DNA of 64,000 nucleotides from Variovorax sp. S12S4 (GCF_023195515.1 NZ_JALPKR020000002.1:806001-870000); one strand, 5' to 3'. Shown: positions 29,257 to 39,500, counted from the stretch's first letter. Program-made: numbers and translations. Notes: generated by a model from the letters alone, not told the origin.

Positions 29257-29655
29257 ATGCCGCATATCGTTGTTCATCTCTCGGGCGAGCCCGATGCCGA
29301 TCTCACCCGCAAGACCGTCGACACCGTTGCCGAGCTCACCCAGAGCGTGCTCGGCAAGCAGTTGCCGGTGATCGCCATCACGGTGCAGTACATCGCCGCC
29401 GATACGTGGTTCATCGGCGGGCAGTCGCTCGCCTCCCTTGGCAAATCGGCGTTTCACCTGGACATCAGCATCACCGACGAAACCAACACCAAGGCGGAAA
29501 AGGCGCGCTACCTGCGCGAGGTGCATGCCGCCATGGCGCGCCTGCGGCCCAACCTGCACGAGGTGTCGTACATCCACGTGATCGACGCTCGCGGCGCGGC
29601 CTATGGCTACGGCGGAAAGACGCAGGAGTACCGCCACCAGCAAGCGGGCGTTTGA
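29257..29655 (+). CDS. Tautomerase-family protein
   Basis: A 132-residue protein starting MPHIVVHLSGEPDADLTRKT; Pro1 after Met removal is the catalytic base of the 4-oxalocrotonate tautomerase superfamily. The length is about twice that of 4-OT, so it may hold two beta-alpha-beta units as in longer tautomerases. The substrate is unknown. A divergent LysR gene probably controls it. The following TPR gene begins 31 bp after its stop. Confidence 0.85.
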   Translation: MPHIVVHLSGEPDADLTRKTVDTVAELTQSVLGKQLPVIAITVQYIAADTWFIGGQSLASLGKSAFHLDISITDETNTKAEKARYLREVHAAMARLRPNLHEVSYIHVIDARGAAYGYGGKTQEYRHQQAGV

Positions 29656-29686
29656 AGCCCGCGGCGGGGCATGGCACCATCCGGCC

Positions 29687-31045
29687 ATGCCCTCCGCAAC
29701 CCTGCATGTCGACAGCTTCGGCAACCCGCTCACGCTCGACGACGCCGCCAGCCTGCCGCTTGTCGACGACTTCGTCATGGGCTTCGTGTCGACCGAGGCG
29801 CGTGCCGTCAACCTGCTGGCCTTGGCCGACAGCGACTCGAGCCCCCTCGTCCAGGCCTATTGCGCAACACTCCATCTCTTCGCCGAATCGCGCGATGCCG
29901 AGGCCAATGCGCGCCCCTATCTCGCCAAGGCCCGTGCCGCATCCTCGCGTGCGACCCCGCGCGAGCAACGCTACATCGCAGCGATCGAGGCCTGGGCCGA
30001 CGGCGACATCGCCAGGGCCATTGCGCTGCATACGGAGCAGTCGCGCGAGTACCCGCGCGACCTCGTGTCGCTGAAGCTGGGGCAATATCACTGCTTCAAT
30101 ACCGGTGACTGTCCGGGCATGCTCCGGCTCGCGCTCGCCGCACTGCCGGCCGCGTCCGACGTGCCCTATGTGCACGGCATGGCCGCCTTCGGCTACGAGC
30201 AGTGCCACCTGATGCGCGAGGCCGAAGCCAGCGCTCGCCACGCCATCGGCATGTGCCGCAAGGAACCATGGGCCCACCACGCGCTGGCGCATGTGATGCT
30301 CACCGAAGGCCGGCTTTCCGAAGGCTTGGCGTTCATGCAGGCCGTGAGCGACACCTGGACCGGCCTCAATTCCTTCATGGTCACGCACAACTGGTGGCAC
30401 GTGGCCCTGTTCCTCATCGAGCTCGGGCGCGATGCAGAAGCGCTCGCGGTATACGACCGCGAAGTGTGGGGCGTAGCCAAGGACTACTCGCAAGACCAGA
30501 TCGGCGCGGTCTCGCTGCTGGCGCGCTTCGAGCTCGCGGGCATCGATGTCGGCTCGCGGTGGAGCGACGTAGGCCACTACCTCGTGCAGCGCCAGGCCGA
30601 CCATGTACTGCCCTTTCTCGACCTGCAGTACCTCTATGGCATGGCCCGTGCGGGCCGACCCGAGGCGGATGCGCTGCTGTGCAACATCGAGGCCTACGCG
30701 CCGCGTGCACCCGTCTCGACCCGCGCCGCGTGGCAGCACATATGCGTGCCCGCCGCTCGCGGGCTTGTTGCCCATGCGCGAGGCGACTTCGCTTCGGCCA
30801 TCGACGGGCTCGGCAGCGCCTTGCCTCGCCTCGTCGAAATCGGCGGCAGCCACGCGCAGCGCGACCTCTTCGAGCAGGTGTACCTCGACGCCCTCGTGCG
30901 CGCCGGCACCGAAGCCACGCTCAGGGGTGCGCAGGGCATCCTGCAGCAGCAGCTCAATGGCCAGCCCGAATCGCTGCGGCTGCGGCGCCAGGCAGGCGAT
31001 GTCTATGCGCGGCTCGGGCTCGAGCAGCTGGCTTCTCGCCTTTGA
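29687..31045 (+). CDS. TPR protein of the TTC38 family
   Basis: A 452-residue soluble protein made of helical repeats. The conserved TTC38-like block is visible (VHGMAAFGYEQCHLMREAEA, then EPWAHHALAHVMLTEGRLSEG and VTHNWWHVALFLIELG). It has no signal peptide or membrane segment. The function is unknown in bacteria. ATG 29687 is chosen since an upstream in-frame start would overlap the tautomerase gene. It probably shares that gene's transcript. Confidence 0.85.
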   Translation: MPSATLHVDSFGNPLTLDDAASLPLVDDFVMGFVSTEARAVNLLALADSDSSPLVQAYCATLHLFAESRDAEANARPYLAKARAASSRATPREQRYIAAIEAWADGDIARAIALHTEQSREYPRDLVSLKLGQYHCFNTGDCPGMLRLALAALPAASDVPYVHGMAAFGYEQCHLMREAEASARHAIGMCRKEPWAHHALAHVMLTEGRLSEGLAFMQAVSDTWTGLNSFMVTHNWWHVALFLIELGRDAEALAVYDREVWGVAKDYSQDQIGAVSLLARFELAGIDVGSRWSDVGHYLVQRQADHVLPFLDLQYLYGMARAGRPEADALLCNIEAYAPRAPVSTRAAWQHICVPAARGLVAHARGDFASAIDGLGSALPRLVEIGGSHAQRDLFEQVYLDALVRAGTEATLRGAQGILQQQLNGQPESLRLRRQAGDVYARLGLEQLASRL

Positions 31046-31156
31046 GGGGCGAGCGAGGTCATGCCTTCCAGTCATGGGGCGTGTCGCAAAAGGAATTAGC
31101 GGGCACGCGGGAGCGACTTCTAAACTGGCCGCTCCACATCGATCCAGTTACGTTCC

Positions 31157-32752
31157 ATGCAGAAATCAGTTGTCGTGCTTGCCGTGCTCGCGGCCCTGGC
31201 AGGCCTCTCTAGCGCGGCGCATGCCGCGACCGATGCCCCCGTCGAACTCGACCTGCTGCTGCGCGGCGGCACCGTCTACACGGGCGATTCGAATGAGCCC
31301 GTGGTGGGCGATGTCGGCATCGTGGGCGACCGCATCGTCTTCGCGGGCAGGAAGGCACCTGCACAGTTCGTTGCGCGGCGAACCATCGACGCGACCGGCA
31401 TGGTCGTGGCACCAGGCTTCATCGACGCGCACACCCACGCCGATGCCGACCTCCATTCCACAGATCCGCGCAAGCGCCTGAACATTCCTTTCCTGACCCA
31501 AGGCGTGACCACGGCGGTGATCGGCAATGACGGTTTCGGCGGCTTCGACATTGCCGCACAGACCCAGCGCCTGCGGTCGGCACCCGTTGGAACCAACGTT
31601 GCCATGTACGTTGGCTTCGGCCCGGTGCGCATCGACCAGTTGGGCGAAGCCAATCGCGCGCCGACGCCCGAACAGCTCGACGCCATGCGCCGGCACGTGA
31701 GCCGGGCCATGTGCGATGGCGCGCTGGGGCTGTCGACCGGGCTTTTCTATCCGCCGCAGAATTTCTCGAAGACCGAGGAAGTCATCGAACTCGCGAAGGT
31801 CGCCGCCCGTCACGGCGGGCTCTACGACAGCCACATCCGCGATGAGTCGATGTACAACATCGGGCTCAAGGGCTCCATTGAAGAGGTGATTCGCATCGGC
31901 CATGAGGCACGCCTGCCGGTGCACGTGGCCCACATCAAGGCATTGGGCGTGGATGTGCAGGGCCAAAGCGGTGACATCATCCGCCGCATCGAGAAAGAGC
32001 GTGCCGCCGGTCTCGACATCACCGCCGACCACTATCCATGGACGGCGTCGAGCACACGCTTTTCGGCGGCGCTGGTGCCGCCCTGGGCAGTCGACGGCGG
32101 GCGCGAGGCAATGCTCAAGCGCTTCAACGATGCGGCCGTCCAGGAGCGCCTGCGAACCGGCATGCGCGAGAACCTGCGCCTGCGTGGCGGTCCGGAGACC
32201 ATCCTGTTTTCAGCCGGCAGCACCAAGTACGTGGGCAAGACGCTGGCCGATGTGGCCACGGCCTCGAACGCTGACCCGGTGGATGCCGCCATTGCCGTGC
32301 TACGTGACGGCGACCTGAACATCGCCTCGTTCAACCAGAGCGACGACGACGTGCGCGCATTCATGAAGCGGCCGTGGGTCATGACGTCGTCCGACTCCTC
32401 GCTAGGCCATCCGCGCGCCTACGGCACCTTTGCACGCAAGTACGAGCAGTACGTGGTGAAGGAGCACACGATCTCGCTGGGGCAGTTCATTCGCAGCAGC
32501 TCGTCGCTGCCCGCCGACACGCTGGGGCTGAAACAACGCGGGCACCTGCGGCCCGGCTACTACGCCGACGTGGTCGTGTTCGATCCCGCGCGTTATGCCG
32601 CCAAGGCCACGTACACCCAACCGACACTGCTGTCCGAGGGCGTGATCACTGTGCTGGTGAACGGCCGCCTGGCGGTAGACGCCGGCAAGCCCACGGGCAT
32701 TGGTGCCGGCCAGCCTCTGCTGCGCACGCCGAAAGCCGGCAGCTGCACCTGA
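31157..32752 (+). CDS. Exported amidohydrolase, N-acyl-D-amino-acid deacylase family
   Basis: A 531-residue metal-dependent hydrolase with a signal peptide (MQKSVVVLAVLAALAGLSSA, then AHA). The amidohydrolase pattern includes LLLRGGTVYTGDSNEP, GFIDAHTHAD (metal-binding His pair), SHIRDES, VAHIKALG, and a late TSSDSSLGHPRAYG, all typical of D-aminoacylases. It probably deacylates N-acyl-D-amino acids or related compounds in the periplasm. The specificity cannot be read from sequence. It is probably monocistronic. Confidence 0.88.
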   Translation: MQKSVVVLAVLAALAGLSSAAHAATDAPVELDLLLRGGTVYTGDSNEPVVGDVGIVGDRIVFAGRKAPAQFVARRTIDATGMVVAPGFIDAHTHADADLHSTDPRKRLNIPFLTQGVTTAVIGNDGFGGFDIAAQTQRLRSAPVGTNVAMYVGFGPVRIDQLGEANRAPTPEQLDAMRRHVSRAMCDGALGLSTGLFYPPQNFSKTEEVIELAKVAARHGGLYDSHIRDESMYNIGLKGSIEEVIRIGHEARLPVHVAHIKALGVDVQGQSGDIIRRIEKERAAGLDITADHYPWTASSTRFSAALVPPWAVDGGREAMLKRFNDAAVQERLRTGMRENLRLRGGPETILFSAGSTKYVGKTLADVATASNADPVDAAIAVLRDGDLNIASFNQSDDDVRAFMKRPWVMTSSDSSLGHPRAYGTFARKYEQYVVKEHTISLGQFIRSSSSLPADTLGLKQRGHLRPGYYADVVVFDPARYAAKATYTQPTLLSEGVITVLVNGRLAVDAGKPTGIGAGQPLLRTPKAGSCT

Positions 32753-32775
32753 GGGGACGCGCCCGCGCGGCCTGT

Positions 32776-33468
32776 TCAGCTCTTCTCGAGATGCCGCCGC
32801 TGGTCGTACACCGGCTGCGGCGGCAGGTCGACAAGGTGCCGCGTGTCGGCCCAGTCGACGATCTCTATCGCGTCCGGCATGGCGGGGTCGGCAATGCGGA
32901 TGCGGTTGAAGCCCGCATTGGGAATGTCGCTCTGCCGCGGCCCGCTGAGGCTGAGGCCGCGCGCGGTGCGCCACACCATGTCGAGCACGCCGCCGTGCGT
33001 GACGACCACCAGGCGTTGGCCACGGTAGGTGGCTGCAAGATTGCCCAGCGCCGCGACGATGCGCGTGTGGAATTCGCGTGCCGACTCGCCCTCCGGCATG
33101 GCGTGGTCCTCGCGGAACTGCAGCCACTCTTCCCATGCCCTGGGGTGCAGGGCTTGTATTTCGTCGGCCCGCATGCCTTCGACCACGCCGAAGTGCTGCT
33201 CGCGCAAACTCGCCGACGTGACTACCGGGAGCGACAGCTGCACCGACGCCGGCGCCGCGGTTTGCTGCGCACGAAGAAGGTCGCTGCTGACGATGTGCTG
33301 CGCCGTTTCACCCGCCATCCGCAAGCCCAGTCGGCGCGCCTGCTCGTGCCCCATGTCGTTGAGCGGCACATCGGCGTGCCCCTGAAAGCGCAGTTCGCGG
33401 TTCCAGGCCGTTTCGCCGTGGCGGATCAGGATGAGTTCGGTCGCGGAGTCGGGTGTGGGCGTTGGCAT
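32776..33468 (-). CDS. Histidine phosphatase family protein
   Basis: A 230-residue enzyme with the phosphohistidine motif LILIRHGETAWN (Arg16-His17-Gly18-Glu19), the second catalytic His in VVVTHGGVLD, and the proton-donor region LREQHFGVVEG. Members include phosphoglycerate mutase-like, alpha-ribazole phosphatase and broad phosphatases; none can be chosen here. The start MPTPTPDSATELILIRHGE fits the family; the frame is open upstream but unlike protein. The Yip1-like gene lies 32 bp upstream on the same strand. Confidence 0.9.
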   Translation of the reverse strand: MPTPTPDSATELILIRHGETAWNRELRFQGHADVPLNDMGHEQARRLGLRMAGETAQHIVSSDLLRAQQTAAPASVQLSLPVVTSASLREQHFGVVEGMRADEIQALHPRAWEEWLQFREDHAMPEGESAREFHTRIVAALGNLAATYRGQRLVVVTHGGVLDMVWRTARGLSLSGPRQSDIPNAGFNRIRIADPAMPDAIEIVDWADTRHLVDLPPQPVYDQRRHLEKS

Positions 33469-33500
33469 GGAACGCCCATTCTCCACCGCATGCGCGGCGC

Positions 33501-34142
33501 TCAGAGCCTCGGCGGCACCATCTGTTGCATGGCCGCCACCTGCATTGCGAACGGTGCCGTGCTCACGCGCGTGGGCGAGGGTGTGAGAAGCGAGAGCACC
33601 CAGGCGATCACCACGCCGCCGATGATGGCGCAAACCACCACCACCGCCGTGTATGCCAGCGACTTGTCCGGCGGGCACTTCATGAGCACCGGCAGGCCCA
33701 CGTAGATCAGGTAGATGCCGTAGAGCGCGGCGAGCGCACCCAGAATCGAGAGCGACGGAATCAGGCTGAACACCCCGCCCAGGAAGCTCGCCGTGCTGGC
33801 ATAGGCCGACAGCTTGAGCGCGCCGATCTGGCTCTTCGAGCCTTCGAATGTCGGTGCCAGCGCATCGATGATCAACGCCAGCACAAACACCATGACAAGC
33901 GAGAGCACGTAGCCGACCACCATGTTCACGAGCCCCGTGACCACAGGCACACGAAAGTTGACACCGAAGGCGCCGAAGCCGATGACCGACAGGCCGATGA
34001 AGCCCGCCACCGCCGGTATCAGCGCGAGGATCATTACGTAGTTCTTGTAGAGCGACGCGGTGTCCGCGGGCTCGGCGTCGATGGCGGGCCAGGTGGCCTT
34101 GGGCTTGAGCAGGATGTCCTGCACGCGTTGAACCAGGTTCAT
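33501..34142 (-). CDS. Yip1-domain membrane protein
   Basis: A 213-residue protein with a short cytoplasmic N-terminus (VQRVQDILLKPKATWPAID, typical of the bacterial Yip1 group) and about five membrane helices. The function is unknown. It is divergent from the alpha/beta hydrolase gene and lies upstream of the histidine phosphatase gene with a 32-bp gap, so the two may be co-transcribed. Confidence 0.85.
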   Translation of the reverse strand: MNLVQRVQDILLKPKATWPAIDAEPADTASLYKNYVMILALIPAVAGFIGLSVIGFGAFGVNFRVPVVTGLVNMVVGYVLSLVMVFVLALIIDALAPTFEGSKSQIGALKLSAYASTASFLGGVFSLIPSLSILGALAALYGIYLIYVGLPVLMKCPPDKSLAYTAVVVVCAIIGGVVIAWVLSLLTPSPTRVSTAPFAMQVAAMQQMVPPRL

Positions 34143-34267
34143 TTTCTTGTCCTCGGTATGAAGCGGAAACGCGCGAACCGCAGATCGCGCAGCAACGGAA
34201 AGTATGTCGATTCCGCCGCCGAATGGCTTCTGGCCAAGCAGCCTATGCCGTTACGCCGGAGGGCGCG

Positions 34268-34987
34268 ATGACGCAAAATCCGCCGATGCCACACCTTGTC
34301 TTGCTGCCCGGCCTCGCCTGCGACGAGCGCCTGTGGGAAGCCCAGCTTCCCGTTCTTCCGGCCATGTTCGACGCCCGCGTGAGCGATGCCCACATGCGGC
34401 ACGACACCATCGAAGACATGGCTGCGGCCGTGCTGCGCGAGAACCCCGGACCGCTGATACTGTGCGGCGCATCGATGGGCGGCATGGTCGCCATGGAGGC
34501 CGCGCGGCAGGCGCCCGGGCGCATTGCGGGGCTTGCGCTGCTGGGCACCAATGCCCGGCCCGAGTCGCCCGACATGTACGAGCTGCGCGAAAGCGCGATC
34601 GAGCTGTTCGAACGCGGTGAATTGCGCGACGTGATCGAGCCGAACGCCGTGTTTGCGTTTCACCCCACGCAGGCGGCCGATCAGGCGCTGGTCGAGCGCT
34701 ACGTCGAGATCGTGCTGGATGCCGGTACGCAGCAGCTCATCAGCCAGAACCGCGCGGTGATGCGGCGCCCCGATGCGCGGACCCACCTGCCTTCTCTGCG
34801 CGCGCCGGTGCTGCTGGTCTGCGGCGACACGGACCGGCTGACGCCGCCCGACTGCACGCGCGAAATTGCGGCGCTGGTGCCGCATGCGGAAGTGGTGTGG
34901 CTGCCGCAGTGCGGACACATGCTGACCATGGAAAAGCCCGCGCTCGTCAATGCGGCGCTGCTCTCCTGGCTGGCTCAGTGGAGCTGA
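34268..34987 (+). CDS. Alpha/beta-fold hydrolase
   Basis: A 239-residue enzyme: [14 protein letters not shown] near the start, nucleophile elbow GASMGG (Ser69), probable acid in [11 protein letters not shown] and catalytic His in [13 protein letters not shown] 34268 is chosen because GGAGG lies 5 bases upstream. The substrate is unknown. Its 3' end overlaps the convergent pcp gene by 13 bp. Confidence 0.88.
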   Translation: MTQNPPMPHLVLLPGLACDERLWEAQLPVLPAMFDARVSDAHMRHDTIEDMAAAVLRENPGPLILCGASMGGMVAMEAARQAPGRIAGLALLGTNARPESPDMYELRESAIELFERGELRDVIEPNAVFAFHPTQAADQALVERYVEIVLDAGTQQLISQNRAVMRRPDARTHLPSLRAPVLLVCGDTDRLTPPDCTREIAALVPHAEVVWLPQCGHMLTMEKPALVNAALLSWLAQWS

Positions 34988-35634
34988 CCGCCGGTTTCGG
35001 CAATGTCCTTTTCAACCGCCAGCGCAGTGGCCACCGCAATGTGCAGCGCCTCGACCATGGTGGCCAGCGACATGCTGGGCAGCCCCGGAAAGCGCGCCGC
35101 CTGCTCGGGCAGGTAGGGGATGTGAATGAACCCGCCGCGCAGCCCCGGCACCGGGTGCGTGGCCAAGCGGTGCATCAGGCCGTAGAAGATGTGGTTGCAG
35201 ACGAACGTGCCTGCCGTGTTCGACACCGAAGCGGGCACGCCGGCCGCGCGCAGGTCGCGCACGATGGCCTTGATCGGCAGTGTCGAGAAATATGCCGCGG
35301 GCGCACCGCGCACCACCGGCATGTCGATCGGCTGCCGGCCCGCGTTGTCTGCAATGCGGCCGTCGTCGATGTTGATGGCCACGCGCTCGGGCGTGATTTC
35401 CGCGCGGCCGCCGGCCTGGCCGATGCACAGCACCAGCTGCGGCTGCAGTTCGTCCATGGCGCCCGCAAGCGCCTCGATGGCATCGCCGAAGACGCAGGGC
35501 ATCTGGCGCGCATGCACGGTGGCGCGGCCGCACTGCCAGCCGTCCAGCGCGCGCACGGCCTCCCATGAAGGGTTGAGGGCTTCGCGGTCGAACGGATCGA
35601 AACCGGTCAGCAGGACGTTGGTTCGCTGCACCAC
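34975..35634 (-). CDS. pcp: Pyroglutamyl-peptidase I
   Basis: A cytoplasmic cysteine peptidase removing N-terminal 5-oxoproline from peptides. At 219 residues the length is normal. The triad is visible: Glu83 in ITPERVAIN, Cys146 in [11 protein letters not shown] and His171 in [10 protein letters not shown]. It is last in the minus-strand series pxpB-pxpC-pxpA-pcp, 15 bp after pxpA. Its product 5-oxoproline is the substrate of PxpABC, so the four genes form one pathway. Confidence 0.95.
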   Translation of the reverse strand: MVQRTNVLLTGFDPFDREALNPSWEAVRALDGWQCGRATVHARQMPCVFGDAIEALAGAMDELQPQLVLCIGQAGGRAEITPERVAINIDDGRIADNAGRQPIDMPVVRGAPAAYFSTLPIKAIVRDLRAAGVPASVSNTAGTFVCNHIFYGLMHRLATHPVPGLRGGFIHIPYLPEQAARFPGLPSMSLATMVEALHIAVATALAVEKDIAETGGQLH

Positions 35635-35649
35635 GGCTTGGCAGTGCGT

Positions 35650-36390
35650 TCAGGCCGTCGCGCGCACCGCGATGCCTTCTTGCTGCAGGCGGTCGCGAAT
35701 GCGGCGGGCGAAGGCCAACGCATGGGCACCGTCGCCGTGCAGGCACACGGTCTGGGCGTTGACCGGCACCGTGCTGCCGTCGATGGCAGTTACCTTGCGG
35801 TCGCGCACCAGCGAGAGCGTCTGGGCGAGCGACTGCTCTTCGTCTTCGATGAGCGCGCCGGGCTGGCTGCGCGGCACCAGGCTGCCGTCAGGCATGTAGC
35901 CGCGGTCGGCAAACACTTCTTCCACGGGCGTGAGGCCGGCGCGCCGTGCGGCGTCGATCATGCCGCTGCCTGCAAGGCCGAAGAACCTGAGCGATGGATC
36001 GAAGCGCCGCACCGCCTCGCACAGCGCGTCGGCAAGCTCGGGCTCCTTCACGGCCTGGTTGTAGAGCTGCCCGTGCGGCTTCACGTGCGAGAGCTTGCCG
36101 CCTTCGGCCTTGACGATCGCAGCGAGCGCGCCGACCTGGTAGAGCACGTTGGCCACGATCTCGTCGGGCGGCAGGTGCATGGTGCTTCGGCCGAAGTTCT
36201 CGCGGTCGGGAAAGCTGGGGTGGGCGCCGATGGCCACGCCGTGTTCGATGGCCCAGCGCACGCATTGCCGCATGGTCTTGGCATCGCCCGCGTGCCAGCC
36301 GCAGGCAATATTGGCCGAGCTCACGAGGCTGAGCAGCGCTTCGTCGCTGCCGGCGCCTTCGCCGAGGTCGGCATTCAGGTCGATTTGCAT
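35650..36390 (-). CDS. pxpA: 5-oxoprolinase subunit A (LamB/YcsF family)
   Basis: With PxpB and PxpC it hydrolyses 5-oxoproline to glutamate using ATP. The 246-residue protein starts [20 protein letters not shown] and carries [30 protein letters not shown] and [10 protein letters not shown], all family hallmarks. The start at 36390 has AGGA upstream. It follows pxpC after 67 bp and is followed by pcp. Confidence 0.95.
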   Translation of the reverse strand: MQIDLNADLGEGAGSDEALLSLVSSANIACGWHAGDAKTMRQCVRWAIEHGVAIGAHPSFPDRENFGRSTMHLPPDEIVANVLYQVGALAAIVKAEGGKLSHVKPHGQLYNQAVKEPELADALCEAVRRFDPSLRFFGLAGSGMIDAARRAGLTPVEEVFADRGYMPDGSLVPRSQPGALIEDEEQSLAQTLSLVRDRKVTAIDGSTVPVNAQTVCLHGDGAHALAFARRIRDRLQQEGIAVRATA

Positions 36391-36457
36391 TTGGGTTGAT
36401 TCCTTCTTCAGGCCGCCGGCACATCGATGCCGTACGCGCGCCCGCTGCTCGCACAGT

Positions 36458-37456
36458 CTATGCCGGTCTGCTCCAGCCCGCAGCCGCCAGCCCTTGCGCC
36501 ACCTGCGCAAGATAGCGCTGCTGCCCGGCCCACGCCTCGAGCGCCGCCGCCATGTCGACCTGCACCAGCCGCAGCCTGCCGTCGAGTGGCGCCTGTGCGA
36601 GCTTCCACAGGTCGGCGCGAATCACCACGCCGATTCGCGGATAGCCGCCGGTGGTCTGCGCGTCGCCCATCAGGATGATCGGCTGGCCCGAGGGCGGCAC
36701 CTGGATGGTGCCGGGAATGACGCCTGACGAGAGCATGTCGATGCTGCGCTTGCGCTTGAGTTCGGCGCCCGCAAGCCGGATTCCCATGCGGTTGCTCTGC
36801 GCGGTGATGCGCCAGCGCTCGCTCCAGAGCAGCGCATGCGACGCCGCGGTGAATTGCTCGAACTCGGGCCCCGGCAGCACGCGCAATTCGATGGCCGAAT
36901 CGTCCTGCTCCGGTCCCCATTCGGGGCCGCGCAGCCCGAAGGGCCGCCGCGTGAGTCGAGCCGCATCGAGCGACGTCGCACCCAGTGCAAGCCGGTCGCC
37001 CTTGCGCAGTGCCCGCCCCTGGTGGCCGCCGAAGCCTGCCTTCAAGTCTGTGCTGCGCGAACCGAGCACCAGCGGCACATCGATACCGCCCGCAACCGCA
37101 AGCCAGCTGCGCAAGCCGGCCTTCTTTGCGCCGGGTGCATTCGCACCTGCGAGCTTGAGCGTTTGCCCCGCCTTGACGGGCACGCTCCAGCACGGCCAGA
37201 GGGGTGTGCCGTCGAGCCGGGCGGCGAAATCGTCGCCGGCCAACGCAATGCGCGTGTCGGTTTCGAAGCGGATCTCGCAGCCGCCCATGGTGAGTTCGAG
37301 CCCGGCTGCGCCGTCGGCATTGCCGACCAGCCGGTTCGCCAGCGTGAGCGCCAGCACGTCGAGCGCACCGCCGGGGCAAATGCCGACCTGCCGGTGCCCG
37401 TGGCGCCCAAGGTCTTGCACAGAGGCCAGCATGCCGGGTTTCTGGACCAGCATCAT
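36458..37456 (-). CDS. pxpC: 5-oxoprolinase subunit C (biotin-dependent carboxyltransferase-like)
   Basis: A 332-residue protein related to allophanate hydrolase subunit 2/KipA. Hallmarks: [20 protein letters not shown] near the start, then [26 protein letters not shown] [20 protein letters not shown], and [30 protein letters not shown]. It overlaps the end of pxpB by 4 bp, so the two subunits are translationally coupled. Confidence 0.94.
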   Translation of the reverse strand: MMLVQKPGMLASVQDLGRHGHRQVGICPGGALDVLALTLANRLVGNADGAAGLELTMGGCEIRFETDTRIALAGDDFAARLDGTPLWPCWSVPVKAGQTLKLAGANAPGAKKAGLRSWLAVAGGIDVPLVLGSRSTDLKAGFGGHQGRALRKGDRLALGATSLDAARLTRRPFGLRGPEWGPEQDDSAIELRVLPGPEFEQFTAASHALLWSERWRITAQSNRMGIRLAGAELKRKRSIDMLSSGVIPGTIQVPPSGQPIILMGDAQTTGGYPRIGVVIRADLWKLAQAPLDGRLRLVQVDMAAALEAWAGQQRYLAQVAQGLAAAGWSRPA

Positions 37457-38117
37457 GTCTCTACGCTTTCGACGATAAAGCGCACGCGGTCGCCCGGGCG
37501 CAGCAAGGTGGGCGGTTCGGCCGCTGGGTCGAAAAGCTCCAGCGAAGTCCGGCCGATCAGCTGCCAGCCGCCCGGCGACACCAGCGGATAGATGCCGGTC
37601 TGCTCCCCACCGATGCCCACGGAGCGCGCAGGCACCGCCGTGCGCGGTTCGGCCCGGCGCGGCGTGGCGAGTTCGGGTGGCAGCCCGCCCATGAACGCGA
37701 AGCCGGGCAGAAAGCCGAGCAGGTAGACCACGTATTCGCCGCCACTGTGGCGCCGCACCACCTCGGCCGGCGTGAGCCCGGTGTGAGCCGCGACATCGGC
37801 AAGGTCCGGCCCGTGCTCGCCACCATAGGCCACCGGAATCTCCACCAGCCGGCCTTCGATGGCGGTAGCCAAAAGCCGCGGCCAGACTTCGTTGACCTGC
37901 GCCATCAACGCATCGATATCGATCGCCGTCGGATCGAAAGTCAGCGTGAGATTGTTCATGCCCGGCAGCACCTCGCCCACGCCGGGCCACTGCTGCACCT
38001 CGGCACCCAGGGCCCAGATCTGCTGTTGCTGCGCCAGCGTGGCGGGCGGCGCCAGTTCGCAAAGCAACGCCGCATCGCCCAGCGGATGCAGGCGGGGGAC
38101 GGAAGTTGGCTGCTCAT
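37453..38117 (-). CDS. pxpB: 5-oxoprolinase subunit B (KipI family), apparent frameshift near the 5' end
   Basis: Partner of PxpC, with the KipI-like core (LTLTFDPTAIDIDALMAQV, EIPVAYGGEHGPDL, VYLLGFLPGFAFMGGLPPEL, SPGGWQLIGRT). The open frame from a TTG at 38067 lacks the conserved PRLHPLGDAALL start. That peptide is encoded immediately upstream in the same frame but has no start codon. ATG at 38117 would join it if the five-C run (minus strand, 38094-38098) had one more C, giving MSSQLPSPRLHPLGDAALL. I infer a one-base deletion or sequencing error. Confidence 0.85.
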
Positions 38118-38167
38118 CTCAGCCCTTGCCGTCTATGCGAATGACAGCGTTGCATCTTCGTGGAACA

Positions 38168-38257
38168 CCGCGGAACCGGCTTTGCCGGGCCGCTGGTGTT
38201 GCCCCCGGCGAGGGGGTTGGCGAAGCGACACGAAGTGCGCGAAGACTGGGGGAGGAC
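38168..38257. repeat. Interspersed repeat typical of Comamonadaceae
   Basis: About 90 bp with two internal palindromes (ACCGGC...GCCGGG; CCCCC-GGCGA-GGGGG) and the phrase GAAGCGACACGAAGTGCGCG. Sequences of this type, with GCGACACG-AGTGCG next to C/G runs, are scattered in intergenic positions of Variovorax and relatives as I recall. It abuts the coaD stop codon and separates coaD from pxpB. Only one copy is in this window. Confidence 0.55.
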
Positions 38258-38761
38258 CTATTCACGACCGAGGCTGCGCACCTTGGCGGCCAGATGCGTC
38301 TCCACATCGGGCGAAACGAACTTGTGGACCTCGCCGCCGAGCATTGCGATCTCGCGCACGAAGGTGCTCGATATGAACTGGTACTTGTCGCTGGGCGTCA
38401 GGAACACGGTTTCCACATCGGGCATCAGCGAACGGTTCATGCCCGCCAGCTGAAACTCGTAGTCGAAGTCGGTCACGGCGCGCAGGCCGCGCACCATGGC
38501 CTTGCCGCCGCGCGCCACCACAAAGTCGCGCAGCAGGCCCGAAAAGCTCTCGACCGTGACCTGGTCGCTGTAGGGCTTCACGGCTTCGCGCGCCATTTCC
38601 ATGCGTTCTTGCAAGGTGAACAGCGCTTTCTTGTGGTGACCCGCCGCAACCGCGACGATGACCTTCGAAAAAAGCTGGGTTGCACGCCGCACCACGTCCT
38701 CGTGGCCGAGGGTGATGGGATCGAAAGTGCCGGGATAAACCGCGATCACGTTGCTGGCCAT
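38258..38761 (-). CDS. coaD: Phosphopantetheine adenylyltransferase
   Basis: Fourth step of coenzyme A synthesis: adenylates 4'-phosphopantetheine. The 167-residue protein starts [20 protein letters not shown], with His20 in the (T/H)xGH nucleotidyltransferase motif, and has the C-terminal [16 protein letters not shown] lies before the start. rsmD is 43 bp upstream on the same strand, a pairing conserved in most bacteria. Confidence 0.96.
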   Translation of the reverse strand: MASNVIAVYPGTFDPITLGHEDVVRRATQLFSKVIVAVAAGHHKKALFTLQERMEMAREAVKPYSDQVTVESFSGLLRDFVVARGGKAMVRGLRAVTDFDYEFQLAGMNRSLMPDVETVFLTPSDKYQFISSTFVREIAMLGGEVHKFVSPDVETHLAAKVRSLGRE

Positions 38762-38804
38762 GGTTGCTTCTTCCTCATGCAGCCGGTGCGGCTTGTCCGG
38801 CGGA

Positions 38805-39470
38805 TTATGCAGTCCCGTTTGCAACGTGCCGCAGCAGATGTGCATGCACGGCGCCCGCCTTTAAGTAACGAAAACCAACAAGACCGACGGCGGCAAGCTC
38901 CTCATTGGTCCAATGCTTCGGCGCTTCCAGGTAGATGGCGCCTCCGGCTTTCACGGCTCGTGCCGCGGCGCGCAGCGAAGGCTCGTAGAGGGCGGTGCTT
39001 TCGAAAGGCGGGTCGAGAAAGACGGCGTCCAGGCTGCCCGCGGCAACACGCTCGAGCGCCGTAAGTCCATTGCCGCGCTCGATGCGAACGGCCTCGGCCG
39101 AAAGCTTGGTCTTCGCGGCCTGCAACTGCGCCACCAGCGCGGCGTCCTGTTCGCACAGCAGCACGCTCGCGGCGCCGCGCGAAACGGCCTCCAGGCCCAG
39201 GGCGCCGGTGCCCGCGAATGCGTCGACGCAATGCCAGCCCGGCAATTCGCCGCCACCCGCCCCCGCGATGCTCGCAAGCCAGTTGAACAGCGTCTCCCGC
39301 ACGCGGTCGGGCGTGGGGCGCAGGCCTGGCTTGTCGGCCACGGAAAGGCGGGTGCGCTTCCACTGGCCTCCGATGATGCGCACTTCGCTCGGCGGCGATT
39401 TCGATCGGGAAGGCGACTGCGATGACGGCGAGGCGGGGCGCTTGGCGGCTGTGGCTTTCTTCTGGGGCAT
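38805..39470 (-). CDS. rsmD: 16S rRNA (guanine966-N2)-methyltransferase RsmD
   Basis: Methylates G966 of 16S rRNA. Hallmarks: [38 protein letters not shown] loop [18 protein letters not shown] and catalytic DPPF. A basic, Ser/Pro-rich N-terminal tail of about 28 residues precedes the enzyme domain; the family without it is about 190 residues. It is paired with coaD downstream. The argO gene lies upstream on the same strand. Confidence 0.95.
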   Translation of the reverse strand: MPQKKATAAKRPASPSSQSPSRSKSPPSEVRIIGGQWKRTRLSVADKPGLRPTPDRVRETLFNWLASIAGAGGGELPGWHCVDAFAGTGALGLEAVSRGAASVLLCEQDAALVAQLQAAKTKLSAEAVRIERGNGLTALERVAAGSLDAVFLDPPFESTALYEPSLRAAARAVKAGGAIYLEAPKHWTNEELAAVGLVGFRYLKAGAVHAHLLRHVANGTA

Positions 39471-39500
39471 GCGGCAAGCTTAACGCCGCCGCATGCGGCG

